Shown: positions 53,473 through 61,603, numbered from the stretch's first letter. The stretch: DNA of 64,000 bases from Acetobacteraceae bacterium (GCA_947455205.1 CANGNF010000008.1:82044-146043), one strand, 5' to 3'. The notes: a model not told the origin generated them from the sequence alone. Program-made: numbers and translations.

Positions 53473-53789
53473 TGCCGCAGGTCACCTTCCTGACCAATGC
53501 CGGCAAGGTCGCGCCCGCGCCGGAGGAGCCGACCAGCCTGCTGCGCATCTCCATCCGGGAGAAGGGCGGCATTCCCTTCAAGTGCGGCGGCGGCCTGTGC
53601 GGCACCTGCAAATGCCTGATCGAGGTGGGCCGCGAGAACACCGACGCGATCAAGCCTAAGGAACGCAAGCACCTGAGCGAGGAGCAGTTCGCACAGGGCT
53701 GGCGCATGGCCTGCCAGACCTTCGTCCTCGGCGATGTCAGCGTCTCCTGGCCGCCGCCCCCGCCCAAGCCTGGCAGCGCCACGAGCTGA
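53472..53789 (+). CDS. 2Fe-2S ferredoxin
   Basis: 105 residues from ATG 53472. Beta-grasp fold with PFKCGGGLCGTCKCLIEVG (C-x4-C-x2-C) and the last Cys in WRMACQTFVLGD, ending in a Pro-rich tail. It is clearly distinct from the first ferredoxin (different N-terminus and a longer loop: NTDAIKPKERKHLSEEQF). The two could serve different partners, for example the HDO and the 6-hydroxynicotinate reductase-like enzyme. Confidence 0.88.
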   Translation: MPQVTFLTNAGKVAPAPEEPTSLLRISIREKGGIPFKCGGGLCGTCKCLIEVGRENTDAIKPKERKHLSEEQFAQGWRMACQTFVLGDVSVSWPPPPPKPGSATS

Positions 53790-53822
53790 CCGCCCGCGCC
53801 CCCGTTGAACGCGGCGCAGGAA

Positions 53823-53853
53823 ATCGGCCTGGGTGATGGTCACCCAGGCCGAT
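53823..53853. terminator. Perfect 14-3-14 inverted repeat after the second ferredoxin
   Basis: ATCGGCCTGGGTGA (53823-53836) and TCACCCAGGCCGAT (53840-53853) pair exactly around TGG, 33 bp after the ferredoxin stop. Probable terminator of the ferredoxin unit, mirroring the repeat at its upstream end. Confidence 0.6.
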
Positions 53854-53882
53854 ATTGCGCCCAAGCCCGGAAGCACCGCGCC

Positions 53883-54362
53883 ATGAAAAAAGCCCTGAAG
53901 CTGGAAGCCCGCGAGGCCCGCGCCATGGTCGCCGCCGCGCTGGCGGAAGCCGCCCGCCTCGGCGTGCCGCAGACCTGCTGCGTGACGGATGAAGGCGGCT
54001 TCCCCATCGCGCTGGAACGCATGGACGGCGCCCGCGTCACCGGCCCGCAGATCAGCTGGAACAAGGCGTTCACCGCGGCTGGCCACAAGCGCAGCACCCA
54101 CCTGTTCAACACTCCGCCGAACGGGCCGGCGCTGCCGGGCAACGAGGCCTTCGGCATCCAATGGAGCTTCGAGGGCAAGTTCGCCGTCTTCGTCGGCGGC
54201 TTCCCGGTGGTGGTGGATGGCGAGGTCGTCGGCGGCATCGGCCTGTCCGGCGGCAATGGCGAACAGGACATTGCCTGCGGCGTCGCCGGGCTGAAGGCGC
54301 TGGCCGAGCTGCTGGCGCCCGAGGGCCACACCGTGCTGGTGGCGGCGGATATCAAGAAGTAG
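53883..54362 (+). CDS. GlcG/HbpS (DUF336) family protein
   Basis: 159 residues from ATG 53883; the ORF track's earlier start lies inside a hairpin. LEAREARAMVAAALAEAARLGVPQTCCVTDEGGFPIALERMDGA and VGGFPVVVDGEVVGGIGLSGGNGEQDIACGVAGLKAL are diagnostic of this family, which includes heme-binding HbpS and GlcG. No signal peptide. Often found beside oxidative catabolic genes; the role here may be cofactor binding. Confidence 0.85.
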   Translation: MKKALKLEAREARAMVAAALAEAARLGVPQTCCVTDEGGFPIALERMDGARVTGPQISWNKAFTAAGHKRSTHLFNTPPNGPALPGNEAFGIQWSFEGKFAVFVGGFPVVVDGEVVGGIGLSGGNGEQDIACGVAGLKALAELLAPEGHTVLVAADIKK

Positions 54363-54384
54363 CGGCCTGGGTTATCCTGCCGGG

Positions 54385-54852
54385 GTGACCCAAGACTCCC
54401 CCGCCCCGGCCGGTTTCCGGCAACTCCCCGGCTACGACAAGCCCGTCTTCAACAACCTGGTCGGCCCGCTCTGGGCCATGTCGGAGGGTGCCGACGGCAT
54501 CCTCTACGGCTTCCGGGTGGAACTGCGGCACTGCAACCCGCAGGAGGTCGCTCATGGCGGCCTGCTGGCCAGCTTCGCCGATATCGTGCTGACCGGCGGC
54601 ACCAACTACGTGGCGCGGCTCTCGCGCTTCGTCGTCACCGTCTCGCTCGCCACCGACTTCCTCGCCCCGGCAAAGATCGGCGCCTGGGTGCAGACCCGGC
54701 CGGAGGTGCTGCGCGTGGGCCGCAGCACCGCCTTCAGCCAATGCCTGGTCACGGCTGATGGCAAGCCGGTGCTGCGCTGTTCCGGCACCTTCAACCTGAG
54801 CGGCGAGGTGCACGAGAAATACGACCGGCTGCGCCACTTCCTCGGCACATGA
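54385..54852 (+). CDS. PaaI-type hotdog thioesterase
   Basis: 155 residues from GTG 54385. The hotdog motif QEVAHGGLLASFADIVLTGG carries the HGG and catalytic Asp of PaaI-like acyl-CoA thioesterases. VTVSLATDFLAPAKIGAWVQ and FSQCLVTADGKPVLRCSGTF complete the fold. A cytoplasmic hydrolase of aromatic or short acyl-CoAs. Its end overlaps the MFS start by four bases (ATGA). Confidence 0.87.
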   Translation: MTQDSPAPAGFRQLPGYDKPVFNNLVGPLWAMSEGADGILYGFRVELRHCNPQEVAHGGLLASFADIVLTGGTNYVARLSRFVVTVSLATDFLAPAKIGAWVQTRPEVLRVGRSTAFSQCLVTADGKPVLRCSGTFNLSGEVHEKYDRLRHFLGT

Positions 54853-56033
54853 GCCGCGCGGCCAGCCTGGGCACGGCGCTGCTGGCAACCACCACGGCGC
54901 AGGGGCTGGCCACCTTCACCGTCTTCGTGCTGCCGGTGCTGGCACCGCAGGCCAGCGCCACGCTGGGCGTGGGGGCGCAACTCATCGGCGTGCAGATGGC
55001 GCTGGTCTATGGCGCGGCGGCCTGCACCTCCGCGGTGGCTGGCGGCGCGCTGCGGCGCTGGGGGCCGGCGCGATGCACGCAGATCGCGCTGGCCAGCGCC
55101 GCCTTCGCCTGCCTGGCCATCGCGCTGGGGGGCCTGGCCGGCGTGGCGCTGGGGTCGCTGGCCACCGGGCTGGGCTATGGCCTGACCAACCCGGCCGCCA
55201 CGCAGGTGCTGGCGCGGCTGGCGCCGCCGGCCCGGCGCAACATGGTCTTCGCCATCAAGCAGACCGGCGTGCCGCTGGGCGGGGCGCTGGCCGGGCTGCT
55301 GCTGCCAACGCTGGCGGCCTGGCTGGGCTGGCAGGGCGCGGCGGTGCTGGCCGGCGCCACCATCGGGCTGGTCACCCTGGCCTACGCCCCGCTGCGCCGG
55401 CACTGGGACACCGAGCGCGACCCGACCTCCCCCCTGCGAGCCGGCAGCGGCGCCGGCTTGCGGGCGCTGCGGGAACAGCCGGGGCTGCTGGGGCTGGCGG
55501 TATGCGGCGGCTGCTACAGCGGCATCCAACTGGCCATGGGCGCCTTCATGGTCACCATGCTGGTGGCCGAGTTCGGCTGGACCCCGGTGGCCGCCGGCCT
55601 GGCCACCGCGTTGGTGCAGGCGGCGGGGGCGGTGGCGCGGCTGGCCTGGGCCTGGGTGGCGGACCGCAGCGGCAGCGGGCTGCGCACGCTGGTGGCCATC
55701 GGCTGCCTGACGGTGGCCTGCGCCGTGCTGATCCCGCTGGCACCGGCCTGGCCGCAGGTGGCGGTGCTGGCGCTGTTCACCGCGCTGGGCTTCTGCGCCT
55801 CCGGCTGGAATGGCGTGCTGATGGCCGAGACCGCCCGCATGGCCGCACCCGGCCGCGCCGGGGAGGCCGCCGGTGGCGTGCTGGTGCTGAGCTTCGGCGG
55901 CGTGGTCGTGGGGCCAGGCCTGGCGGCGGCGCTGGTGGGCCTGGTGGGCAGCTACGCCCTGGCCTTCGCCGCGCTGGCGGTGCTGCCGCTGACCGGGGCC
56001 GTGGTGGCCTGGCGCACGGCACGGCGGGCGTAG
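54849..56033 (+). CDS. MFS transporter
   Basis: 394 residues from ATG 54849, with about 12 membrane segments. Conserved spots: GGALRRWGPARCTQIALAS after segment 2, NPAATQVLARLAPPARRNMVFAIKQTGVPLGGALAGLLLP in segments 4-5 (an NNL/CynX-type sub-motif) and WAWVADRSGSGLRTLV between 8 and 9. Substrate unknown; organic-acid uptake or export is plausible given the neighbouring catabolic enzymes. The last gene before a palindromic repeat array. Confidence 0.85.
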   Translation: MSRAASLGTALLATTTAQGLATFTVFVLPVLAPQASATLGVGAQLIGVQMALVYGAAACTSAVAGGALRRWGPARCTQIALASAAFACLAIALGGLAGVALGSLATGLGYGLTNPAATQVLARLAPPARRNMVFAIKQTGVPLGGALAGLLLPTLAAWLGWQGAAVLAGATIGLVTLAYAPLRRHWDTERDPTSPLRAGSGAGLRALREQPGLLGLAVCGGCYSGIQLAMGAFMVTMLVAEFGWTPVAAGLATALVQAAGAVARLAWAWVADRSGSGLRTLVAIGCLTVACAVLIPLAPAWPQVAVLALFTALGFCASGWNGVLMAETARMAAPGRAGEAAGGVLVLSFGGVVVGPGLAAALVGLVGSYALAFAALAVLPLTGAVVAWRTARRA

Positions 56034-56045
56034 CAGGTCGGACGC

Positions 56046-56178
56046 CCGGTGGGCCGAGGTTTGGCCTGCGGCCGAACGCGGGGGCCTGAGGCTCGGCCTG
56101 CGGCCGACCCCAGGGATGCCGAGGTTTGGCCTTATGGCCAAACCCGGCGGCCCGACGTTCTGCCTGCGGCGGAACCCG
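56046..56178. repeat. Tandem palindromic repeat array, four units with 32-33 bp period
   Basis: Four imperfect units each contain a 19-20 bp palindromic core, starting at 56059, 56091, 56124 and 56157. Cores: GTTTGGCC-TGC-GGCCGAAC, GCTCGGCC-TGC-GGCCGACC, GTTTGGCC-TTAT-GGCCAAAC and GTTCTGCC-TGC-GGCGGAAC. Three share the TGC loop, and arm changes mostly keep pairing. It fills the gap between convergent genes (MFS plus, Bug minus). REP/BIME-like in form; it may terminate transcription both ways. Confidence 0.75.
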
Positions 56179-56182
56179 GCGA

Positions 56183-57124
56183 CTATTCCGCCTTGATCCC
56201 GGCGTCGCGGATGATCGCCTCCGCCCGGCTGTAGGCATCGCGGATATGCGCCATCGCCTCGGCTGGGGTGCCGCCGCGCGCCGCCACCTGCTGTTCCGTC
56301 AGCGCCCGGCGCAGCGCCGGCCGCGCCAGCGCCTGGTTCACCGCCGCATTGACCTTCGCCACCACCTCGGCCGGCGTGCCCTTCGGCCCGTACAGGGTGA
56401 AGAAGCCGTTGCTCTCGAAATCCGCCATCCCCTGTTCGGCAAAACTGGGGATGTCAGGCAGTTCCGGGCTGCGCTGGCTGCCGGCGATGCCCAGCGTGAT
56501 CAGCCCGCCCGACTGGATCACATCCATTGGCCCGACATAGAAGGCGCATTGGATGCGCCCGGTCAGCAGGTCCTGGATCAACCCAGTGCGCGGGTAGGGC
56601 ACCATCTCGATATCCAGCTTCTCGCGAATCTTCAGCAACTCCATCGCCAGGTGCTGCGGCGTGGCGTTGCCGCCGCTGCCGTAGCTCAGCTTGCCCGGGT
56701 TGGCGCGGGCATGGGCGATGAACTGCTGCAGGTTGCGCGGGGGAATGCTGGGGTGGCTGACCAGCATCATCCGGTTGGTGCCGATCAGCACCATCACCAC
56801 GGCGTCGTTGGTGTCGAAGTTCAGCCGCTTCAGCAGCGGATTGCCGACATGCACCGGCAGCGCGCCAAGGCCCAGCGTGTAGCCATCCGGCTGAGACCGC
56901 AGCACGTATTCAGTGGCCACCGTGCCGCTGCCGCCGGCGCGGTTCTCAATGACCACAGGCTGGCCGAGAATCTCCTGCATGTGCGGCGTCAGCACCCGCA
57001 GCACCGCGTCCGTCGCGCTGCCGGGGGAGAAGATATCCACGATGCGGACAGGACGGTTGGGCCACACCGCCTGCGCCAGGGCGGGGGTCGCCAGCGCGGC
57101 GCCGAGCAAGCTTCTACGCAGCAT
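56183..57124 (-). CDS. Bug/TctC-family solute-binding protein
   Basis: 313 residues from ATG 57124, overlapping the CoA-transferase gene by 11 bp. Signal RRSLLGAALATPALAQ, then WPNRPVRIVDIFSPGSATDAVLRVL, VIENRAGGSGTVATEYVLRSQPDG and IEMVPYPRTGLIQDLLTGRI. The position usually PFxxGG reads IFSPGSATD, a variant of the Bug ligand loop. Operon with the CaiB and HMG-CoA-lyase-like genes implies the ligand is a carboxylate that is then activated to a CoA ester. Confidence 0.87.
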   Translation of the reverse strand: MLRRSLLGAALATPALAQAVWPNRPVRIVDIFSPGSATDAVLRVLTPHMQEILGQPVVIENRAGGSGTVATEYVLRSQPDGYTLGLGALPVHVGNPLLKRLNFDTNDAVVMVLIGTNRMMLVSHPSIPPRNLQQFIAHARANPGKLSYGSGGNATPQHLAMELLKIREKLDIEMVPYPRTGLIQDLLTGRIQCAFYVGPMDVIQSGGLITLGIAGSQRSPELPDIPSFAEQGMADFESNGFFTLYGPKGTPAEVVAKVNAAVNQALARPALRRALTEQQVAARGGTPAEAMAHIRDAYSRAEAIIRDAGIKAE

Positions 57125-58316
57125 GGGCCACCACCGCTCCTGTCGCCTGCAACGCGGCGATCTCATGCGTGCTGAAGCCGGCTTCGCTCAGCACCTCAAG
57201 GCTATGCTCGCCCATGCGCGGCGGCTGCCGCCGCAGCGTGGTGCGGGCGCCGCCGCCGAACTCCACCGGCAGGTTGGGCAGGCCATACAGGTCGCCACCG
57301 CCCACCGCGGAGATTGCCGTCTGCAGCAGCCCGCCGCTGGCCAGCAGATGCGCGTCCTCAAACAAATCGCGCGGCTTGCCGACATTGGCGAAGCTGACGC
57401 CGCAGGCCTCGCACAGCCGCGCCGCCTCGGCCTGCGGGAAGGCAAGCAAGGCGTCCTGCAGGGCCGGGATCAGCCACGCGCGTTCCTTGGCCCGCTTGGC
57501 GTTGGTGTCCAGCCGCTCGTCGGCGGCCAGCGCATTCAGCCCGAAGGCCTCGGTGAAGCGCAGCCATTGCTGGTCTGACGTGACGCCGATGAACAGCTCG
57601 CCTTCGCCGCCGGTCTTGAACACGTCGTAGATGCCCCAGGCGCCGCGCCGCGCCGGCATCGGCGGGGCTTCGGTGCCCGTCGCGGCGAAGCCGGCCATGT
57701 GGCTGCCCATCAGGAAGGCCGCGCTCTCGAACAGCGCGCTGCTCACCCGCTGGCCCTCGCCGGTGCGGTCGCGTTCGCGCAGCGCCGCCAGCACGGCGGT
57801 CACGCCGAAGACGGCGCCGAGGATGTCGATGATCGACGCGCCGGCCCTTAAAGGCCGCCCCGGCGGCCCGGTCATGTAGGCCAGCCCGACCTGGAACTGC
57901 ACCACCTCGTCCAGCGCCGGCCGATGCTCATACGGCCCGGCCAGGTAGCCCTTCAGCGCCAGGTAGACCAGGCGCGGGTTCACCGAGCGCAATTGTTCCC
58001 AGCCGCAGCCAAGGCGCTCCATGGTGCCGGGGCCGTAATTCTCCAGCACCACATCCGCCTGCGCCACCAGCCTGTGCGCCGCGGCGCGCCCGGCCTCGCT
58101 CTTCAGGTCCAGCGCAATGCTGCGCTTGTTGCGGTTGAAGGCGGCGAAGAAGCCGGCGGCGAAGCCCGGCAGCTTGCGGGTGTGGTCGCCGGCCGGGGCC
58201 GGTTCCACCTTCACCACCTCGGCGCCCAGATCCGCGAACAGCAGCCCGGCGCAGGGGCCCATGATGGTGTGGCTGAATTCGAGGACCTTCAGGCCAGCGA
58301 GAGGCGCCGCACTCAC
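57114..58316 (-). CDS. CaiB/BaiF (family III) CoA-transferase
   Basis: 400 residues from GTG 58316, overlapping the lyase stop (GTGA). Family blocks: LAGLKVLEFSHTIMGPCAGLLFADLGAEVVKVEP, FAAFNRNKRSIALDLKSEAGRAAAHRL, ADVVLENYGPGTMERLG, RPALDEVVQFQVGLAYMTGPPGRPLRAGASIIDI and MGEHSLEVLSEAGFS. It transfers CoA between carboxylic acids. With an HMG-CoA-lyase-like partner it probably activates a branched hydroxy-diacid or similar. Confidence 0.88.
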   Translation of the reverse strand: MSAAPLAGLKVLEFSHTIMGPCAGLLFADLGAEVVKVEPAPAGDHTRKLPGFAAGFFAAFNRNKRSIALDLKSEAGRAAAHRLVAQADVVLENYGPGTMERLGCGWEQLRSVNPRLVYLALKGYLAGPYEHRPALDEVVQFQVGLAYMTGPPGRPLRAGASIIDILGAVFGVTAVLAALRERDRTGEGQRVSSALFESAAFLMGSHMAGFAATGTEAPPMPARRGAWGIYDVFKTGGEGELFIGVTSDQQWLRFTEAFGLNALAADERLDTNAKRAKERAWLIPALQDALLAFPQAEAARLCEACGVSFANVGKPRDLFEDAHLLASGGLLQTAISAVGGGDLYGLPNLPVEFGGGARTTLRRQPPRMGEHSLEVLSEAGFSTHEIAALQATGAVVAHAA

Positions 58317-59272
58317 GCCGCGCGCTTCCGGAACGCGTCCAGCGACCCCGCGCGGATCAGCTCGCTCGGCAGCATGTGCCCGACGATGCGCTCCGCCACG
58401 CGCCCCACCTCGATCAGCCGGTCCAGGTCCACGCCGGTGCTGATGCCCATCTCCTCGCACAGCAGCACCAGTTCCTCGGTGCAGATGTTGCCCGCCGCGC
58501 CCTTCTGACCCGCGAAGGGGCAACCGCCCAGCCCGCCCACGGTGCTGTCGAACTGCGTCACCCCCAGCCGCAGCGCCGTCGCCGCATTGGCCACCGCCAG
58601 GCCGCGCGTGTCGTGCAGGTGCAGCCCCACCGCAATCTCCGGCCAGCGCTCCCGCACCGCGGCCACCCCGCGCTCGATCCGGATCGGCGTGGCCCAGCCC
58701 ATGGTGTCCGCCAGGCTGATCCGTTCGATCGTGCAGCCCTGCTCGGCGGCTATAGCCATGCCGTCCGCCACCGTCTGCACCACCTGGTCAGCCGAAATAT
58801 CGCCCTGGTAGTTGCAGCCGAAGGCCGCCATCACGCCCACCCGCGTCACCGCGATGCCGTGCTTCAAATGCACCGCGGTCTGCTTCCGCATGGCATCCAG
58901 GTTCTCGGCATGGCCGCGGTTCAGGTTCTTCCGCGTGAAGGCCTCGGACGCCGCCAGCGAGATGCTGCCGCTCATCGCCAGCGTGCCGGCGAAGGCCAGC
59001 GCCCGGTTCAGCCCGTTCTCGTTGAACCACAGCGCGGTGTAGTCCACCCCCGGCACCGGCCGCAGCCCGGCGCAGACGGCCTCGGCATCCGCCCAGCCCG
59101 GCACTAGGCGCGGATTGACGAAGGAACAGACCTGGATGTGGTGCAGCCCGCATTCCGCCAGGGCATGGATCAGCTCCAGCTTGTCCGCGGTCGGGATCGG
59201 CCCGGGCTCGATCTGGAAGCCCTCGCGCGGGCCTTCCTCATGGATATGCACAGCCTTCGGCAGATCGGTCAT
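58313..59272 (-). CDS. Hydroxymethylglutaryl-CoA lyase-like enzyme (HMGL/DRE-TIM family)
   Basis: 319 residues from ATG 59272 behind GAGGAAC; the ORF track joins about 310 spurious codons. DRE-TIM barrel: IHEEGPREGFQIEPGPIPTADKLELI (HEEGPREG replaces the usual DGPRDG), IQVCSFVNPRLVPGWADAE, ISLADTMGWATP, VGLHLHDTRGLAVANAATAL and the catalytic Cys loop FDSTVGGLGGCPFAGQKGAAGN. It cleaves a 3-hydroxy-3-methylacyl-CoA-like thioester. First gene of a three-gene minus-strand operon. Confidence 0.88.
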   Translation of the reverse strand: MTDLPKAVHIHEEGPREGFQIEPGPIPTADKLELIHALAECGLHHIQVCSFVNPRLVPGWADAEAVCAGLRPVPGVDYTALWFNENGLNRALAFAGTLAMSGSISLAASEAFTRKNLNRGHAENLDAMRKQTAVHLKHGIAVTRVGVMAAFGCNYQGDISADQVVQTVADGMAIAAEQGCTIERISLADTMGWATPIRIERGVAAVRERWPEIAVGLHLHDTRGLAVANAATALRLGVTQFDSTVGGLGGCPFAGQKGAAGNICTEELVLLCEEMGISTGVDLDRLIEVGRVAERIVGHMLPSELIRAGSLDAFRKRAA

Positions 59273-59374
59273 GGCCGGGTTCCTCCATTCGGTTGCCCCA
59301 TCCTGCCGCCCACGGCCTTGCTTCACCAGCCCCACCCCGGCAAAACCATGCCAGAAACCCGGAGGAAGACCCCG

Positions 59375-60181
59375 ATGAGCGCCGCTGCCCAGATGACGGA
59401 CGAAGGCACCCAGCCCACCCTGGAGATCCAGGGCAGCCGCGCCACGCTCCGCCTGAACCGCCCCAAGGTGATGAACCGGATCCAGCCGGAGGACATCATC
59501 GCCATCATGGGCTTCCTGGCGGAGGTGGAAGCCAACCCGGCGGTGCGCGTGCTGGTCATCGCCAGCGAGGGCAAGTCGTTCTCGGCCGGCGCGCACCTGG
59601 GCGCCATGCATGCCCAGGCCGCGGCCGGCGGCATCAAGGATACGCCCGGCGCGACCTTCGAGGACATGATCAACCGGCTGGAAATGCTGAAGATCCCGAC
59701 CATCGCGCGCCTCCATGGCGGCGTGTATGGCGGCAGCACGGACCTGGTGCTGGCCTGCGACTTCCGCATCGGCGTCACCCCGGCCACCGTCATGTTCATG
59801 CCGGCCGCGCGCATCGGCGTGCATTATTACGAGAGCGGGCTGCGCCGCTACGTCTCCCGCCTCGGCCTCAACAACGCCAAGCGGCTGTTCATGCTGGCCG
59901 AGCAGCAGAGCACCGAGGAACTGCTCCGCATCGGCTACCTGACCGACGTGGTGGCGCCGGCCGAGCTGGACGCCAAGGTCGATGCCATCGCCGACCGCCT
60001 GGGCGAGCTGGCTCCGCTGGCGGTGCAGGGCGCCAAGCGCGCCATCAATGAGCTGGGCCACGGCGCGCTGGACGTGCCGGCGCTGGAAGCCCGCATGAAG
60101 GCGGCGAAGAACTCTGACGACATCAAGGAAGGCCTGGCCGCCTTCAAGGAAAAGCGCAAGCCGGTGTTCAAGGGGCGCTGA
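59375..60181 (+). CDS. Enoyl-CoA hydratase/isomerase family protein
   Basis: 268 residues from ATG 59375, with GGAGGAAG upstream; ATG 59348 is an alternative. LEIQGSRATLRLNRPKVMNRIQPEDI, GKSFSAGAHLGAMHAQA, RLHGGVYGGSTDLVLACDFRIG and AARIGVHYYESGLRRYVSRLG. The position usually holding a catalytic Glu after LACDFRIG is altered (MFMPAARIGVHYY), so it may be a non-hydratase crotonase. Divergent from the lyase operon and probably in the same pathway. Confidence 0.85.
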   Translation: MSAAAQMTDEGTQPTLEIQGSRATLRLNRPKVMNRIQPEDIIAIMGFLAEVEANPAVRVLVIASEGKSFSAGAHLGAMHAQAAAGGIKDTPGATFEDMINRLEMLKIPTIARLHGGVYGGSTDLVLACDFRIGVTPATVMFMPAARIGVHYYESGLRRYVSRLGLNNAKRLFMLAEQQSTEELLRIGYLTDVVAPAELDAKVDAIADRLGELAPLAVQGAKRAINELGHGALDVPALEARMKAAKNSDDIKEGLAAFKEKRKPVFKGR

Positions 60182-60237
60182 GCGTGCAAACCCCGTAGGG
60201 CGGCTTCGCACGAAGGGGTAATTTGCCCGCTATCTGG

Positions 60238-60302
60238 ATGTTGCTGGCTCGGCGTCCTGGCACGCCACAGCGTGGTGTGACAGGACGAAGGGACAGCAAC
60301 AT
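60238..60302 (+). promoter_or_regulatory. Long leader hairpin that sequesters the lhgO-like start codon
   Basis: ATGTTGCTG (60238-60246) pairs with CAGCAACAT (60294-60302), which includes the first two bases of the ATG at 60301. Inside, CGTCCTG-g-CACGCCAC (60253-60268) pairs with GTGGTGTG-a-CAGGACG (60272-60287) around AGC, with one mismatch and one G-U. The AAGGGA ribosome site falls in the internal loop. The geometry fits translational control of the downstream gene. Confidence 0.6.
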
Positions 60303-61404
60303 GGAGGAAGTCGACTGCATCGTCGTCGGCGCTGGCGTCGTCGGCCTGGCCACCGCCCGCGCCCTGGCGCTGGCGGGGCGCGAGGTGCTGGTGCTGGAAG
60401 CCGCCGAGGGCATCGGCACCGAGACCTCCTCCCGCAATTCGGAGGTGATCCATGCCGGCATCTACTACCCCGCCGGCAGCCTGCAGGCGCGCAGCTGCGT
60501 GGAGGGGCGCAAGCTGCTCTACGCCTATTGCGGGGAACGCGGCCTGCCGCACGACAATTGCGGCAAGCTGATCGTCGCTACCGATGAGGCCGAGGCCGCC
60601 AAGCTGCTCGCCATCCAGGCCCGCGCCGCCGCCAATGGCGCGGAACTGCACCTGCTGAGCCGCGACGAAGCCCTGGCGATGGAGCCGGCGCTCCACTGCA
60701 CCGCCGCGCTGCTGTCGCCCAGCACCGGCATCATCGACAGCCACGCCTACATGCTCTCGCTGCAGGGCGACGCCGAGAATGCCGGCGCCACCTTCGTCTT
60801 CCACACTCCCGTGCTGGGCGGCCGCGTCACCAATGCGGGCATCGAGATCGAGTGCGGCGGCGCCGAGCCGATGCGGCTGCACTGCCGCACCCTGGTCAAC
60901 AGCGGCGGGTTGCATGCGCCGAAGCTGGCCGGCGCCATCCAGGGCATGCCGGCCGCCCACGTGCCGGGCATGTGGTACGCCAAGGGCAACTACTTCTCCC
61001 TGGCCGCGAAGAACCCCTTCGGCCGGCTGATCTACCCGGTGCCGGTGCCGGGCGGCCTCGGCACCCACCTGACCATCGACCTCGGCGGCCAGGCCCGCTT
61101 CGGGCCGGATGTGGAATGGGTGGAGTCGCTGGACTACGAGGTGAACCCCCGCCGCGGCGACAGCTTCTACGAGTCCATCCGCCGCTACTGGCCGGGCCTG
61201 CCGGATGGCAGCCTGCAGCCAGGCTATTCCGGCATCCGGCCGAAGACGGTGCCGCCTGGCGCCCCGGCGCAGGATTTCGTGGTCCAGGGGCCGCGCGACC
61301 ACGGCATTCCCGGCCTGGTGCATCTGTTCGGCATCGAGAGCCCGGGCCTCACCGCCTCCCTGGCGCTGGCCAACCATGTCGCCGAGGTGGTCGCCGCCGG
61401 TTGA
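60301..61404 (+). CDS. lhgO: FAD-dependent oxidoreductase, L-2-hydroxyglutarate dehydrogenase (LhgO)-like
   Basis: 367 residues from ATG 60301. DAO-fold flavoprotein: [31 protein letters not shown] (GxGxxG), [64 protein letters not shown] and the C-terminal [35 protein letters not shown] is characteristic of the LhgO/L2HGDH group, which oxidises L-2-hydroxyglutarate to 2-oxoglutarate with electrons to quinone. A C5-diacid role would fit the nicotinate route, but it is over 8 kb from that cluster. Symbol tentative. Confidence 0.78.
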   Translation: MEEVDCIVVGAGVVGLATARALALAGREVLVLEAAEGIGTETSSRNSEVIHAGIYYPAGSLQARSCVEGRKLLYAYCGERGLPHDNCGKLIVATDEAEAAKLLAIQARAAANGAELHLLSRDEALAMEPALHCTAALLSPSTGIIDSHAYMLSLQGDAENAGATFVFHTPVLGGRVTNAGIEIECGGAEPMRLHCRTLVNSGGLHAPKLAGAIQGMPAAHVPGMWYAKGNYFSLAAKNPFGRLIYPVPVPGGLGTHLTIDLGGQARFGPDVEWVESLDYEVNPRRGDSFYESIRRYWPGLPDGSLQPGYSGIRPKTVPPGAPAQDFVVQGPRDHGIPGLVHLFGIESPGLTASLALANHVAEVVAAG

Positions 61405-61549
61405 TCCCAGCGTCTTCAGGCACTTGCGCGCCTTCCCGCCCGGCGCGCATGAGCCCGAACGAGCCCCCCGCAAGCCCCAGCCCCCCGCTGCCGCTTCAAC
61501 TTTGCGCCAGCGGCAACCGCTGTCATCGCGCCGCGATGGATCGGATGAC

Positions 61550-61577
61550 CAGGCCGGCGGTAAAGCCCCCCGGCCTG
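61550..61577 (+). other. Inverted repeat in the leader of the small ORF
   Basis: CAGGCCGG (61550-61557) and CCGGCCTG (61570-61577), 12-nt loop, 26 bp before the 92-residue gene. May terminate the flavoprotein transcript or form a leader structure. The remainder of the 199-bp gap 61405-61603 shows no other clear element. Confidence 0.4.
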
Positions 61578-61603
61578 CACGCCGAAAGGGGCGCTTCGCC
61601 ACG

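Noticed and set aside
56046-56178. Possible CRISPR array
   Set aside because: Four units with 33-bp spacing recall CRISPR, but the units are diverged, contiguous and lack unique spacers, and no cas gene is near.
58313-60211. 632-residue minus-strand ORF with an HMG-CoA lyase at its end
   Set aside because: Only the last 320 codons (from 59272, with a ribosome site) are real; the upstream part is antisense to the enoyl-CoA hydratase, so it is not a fusion protein.
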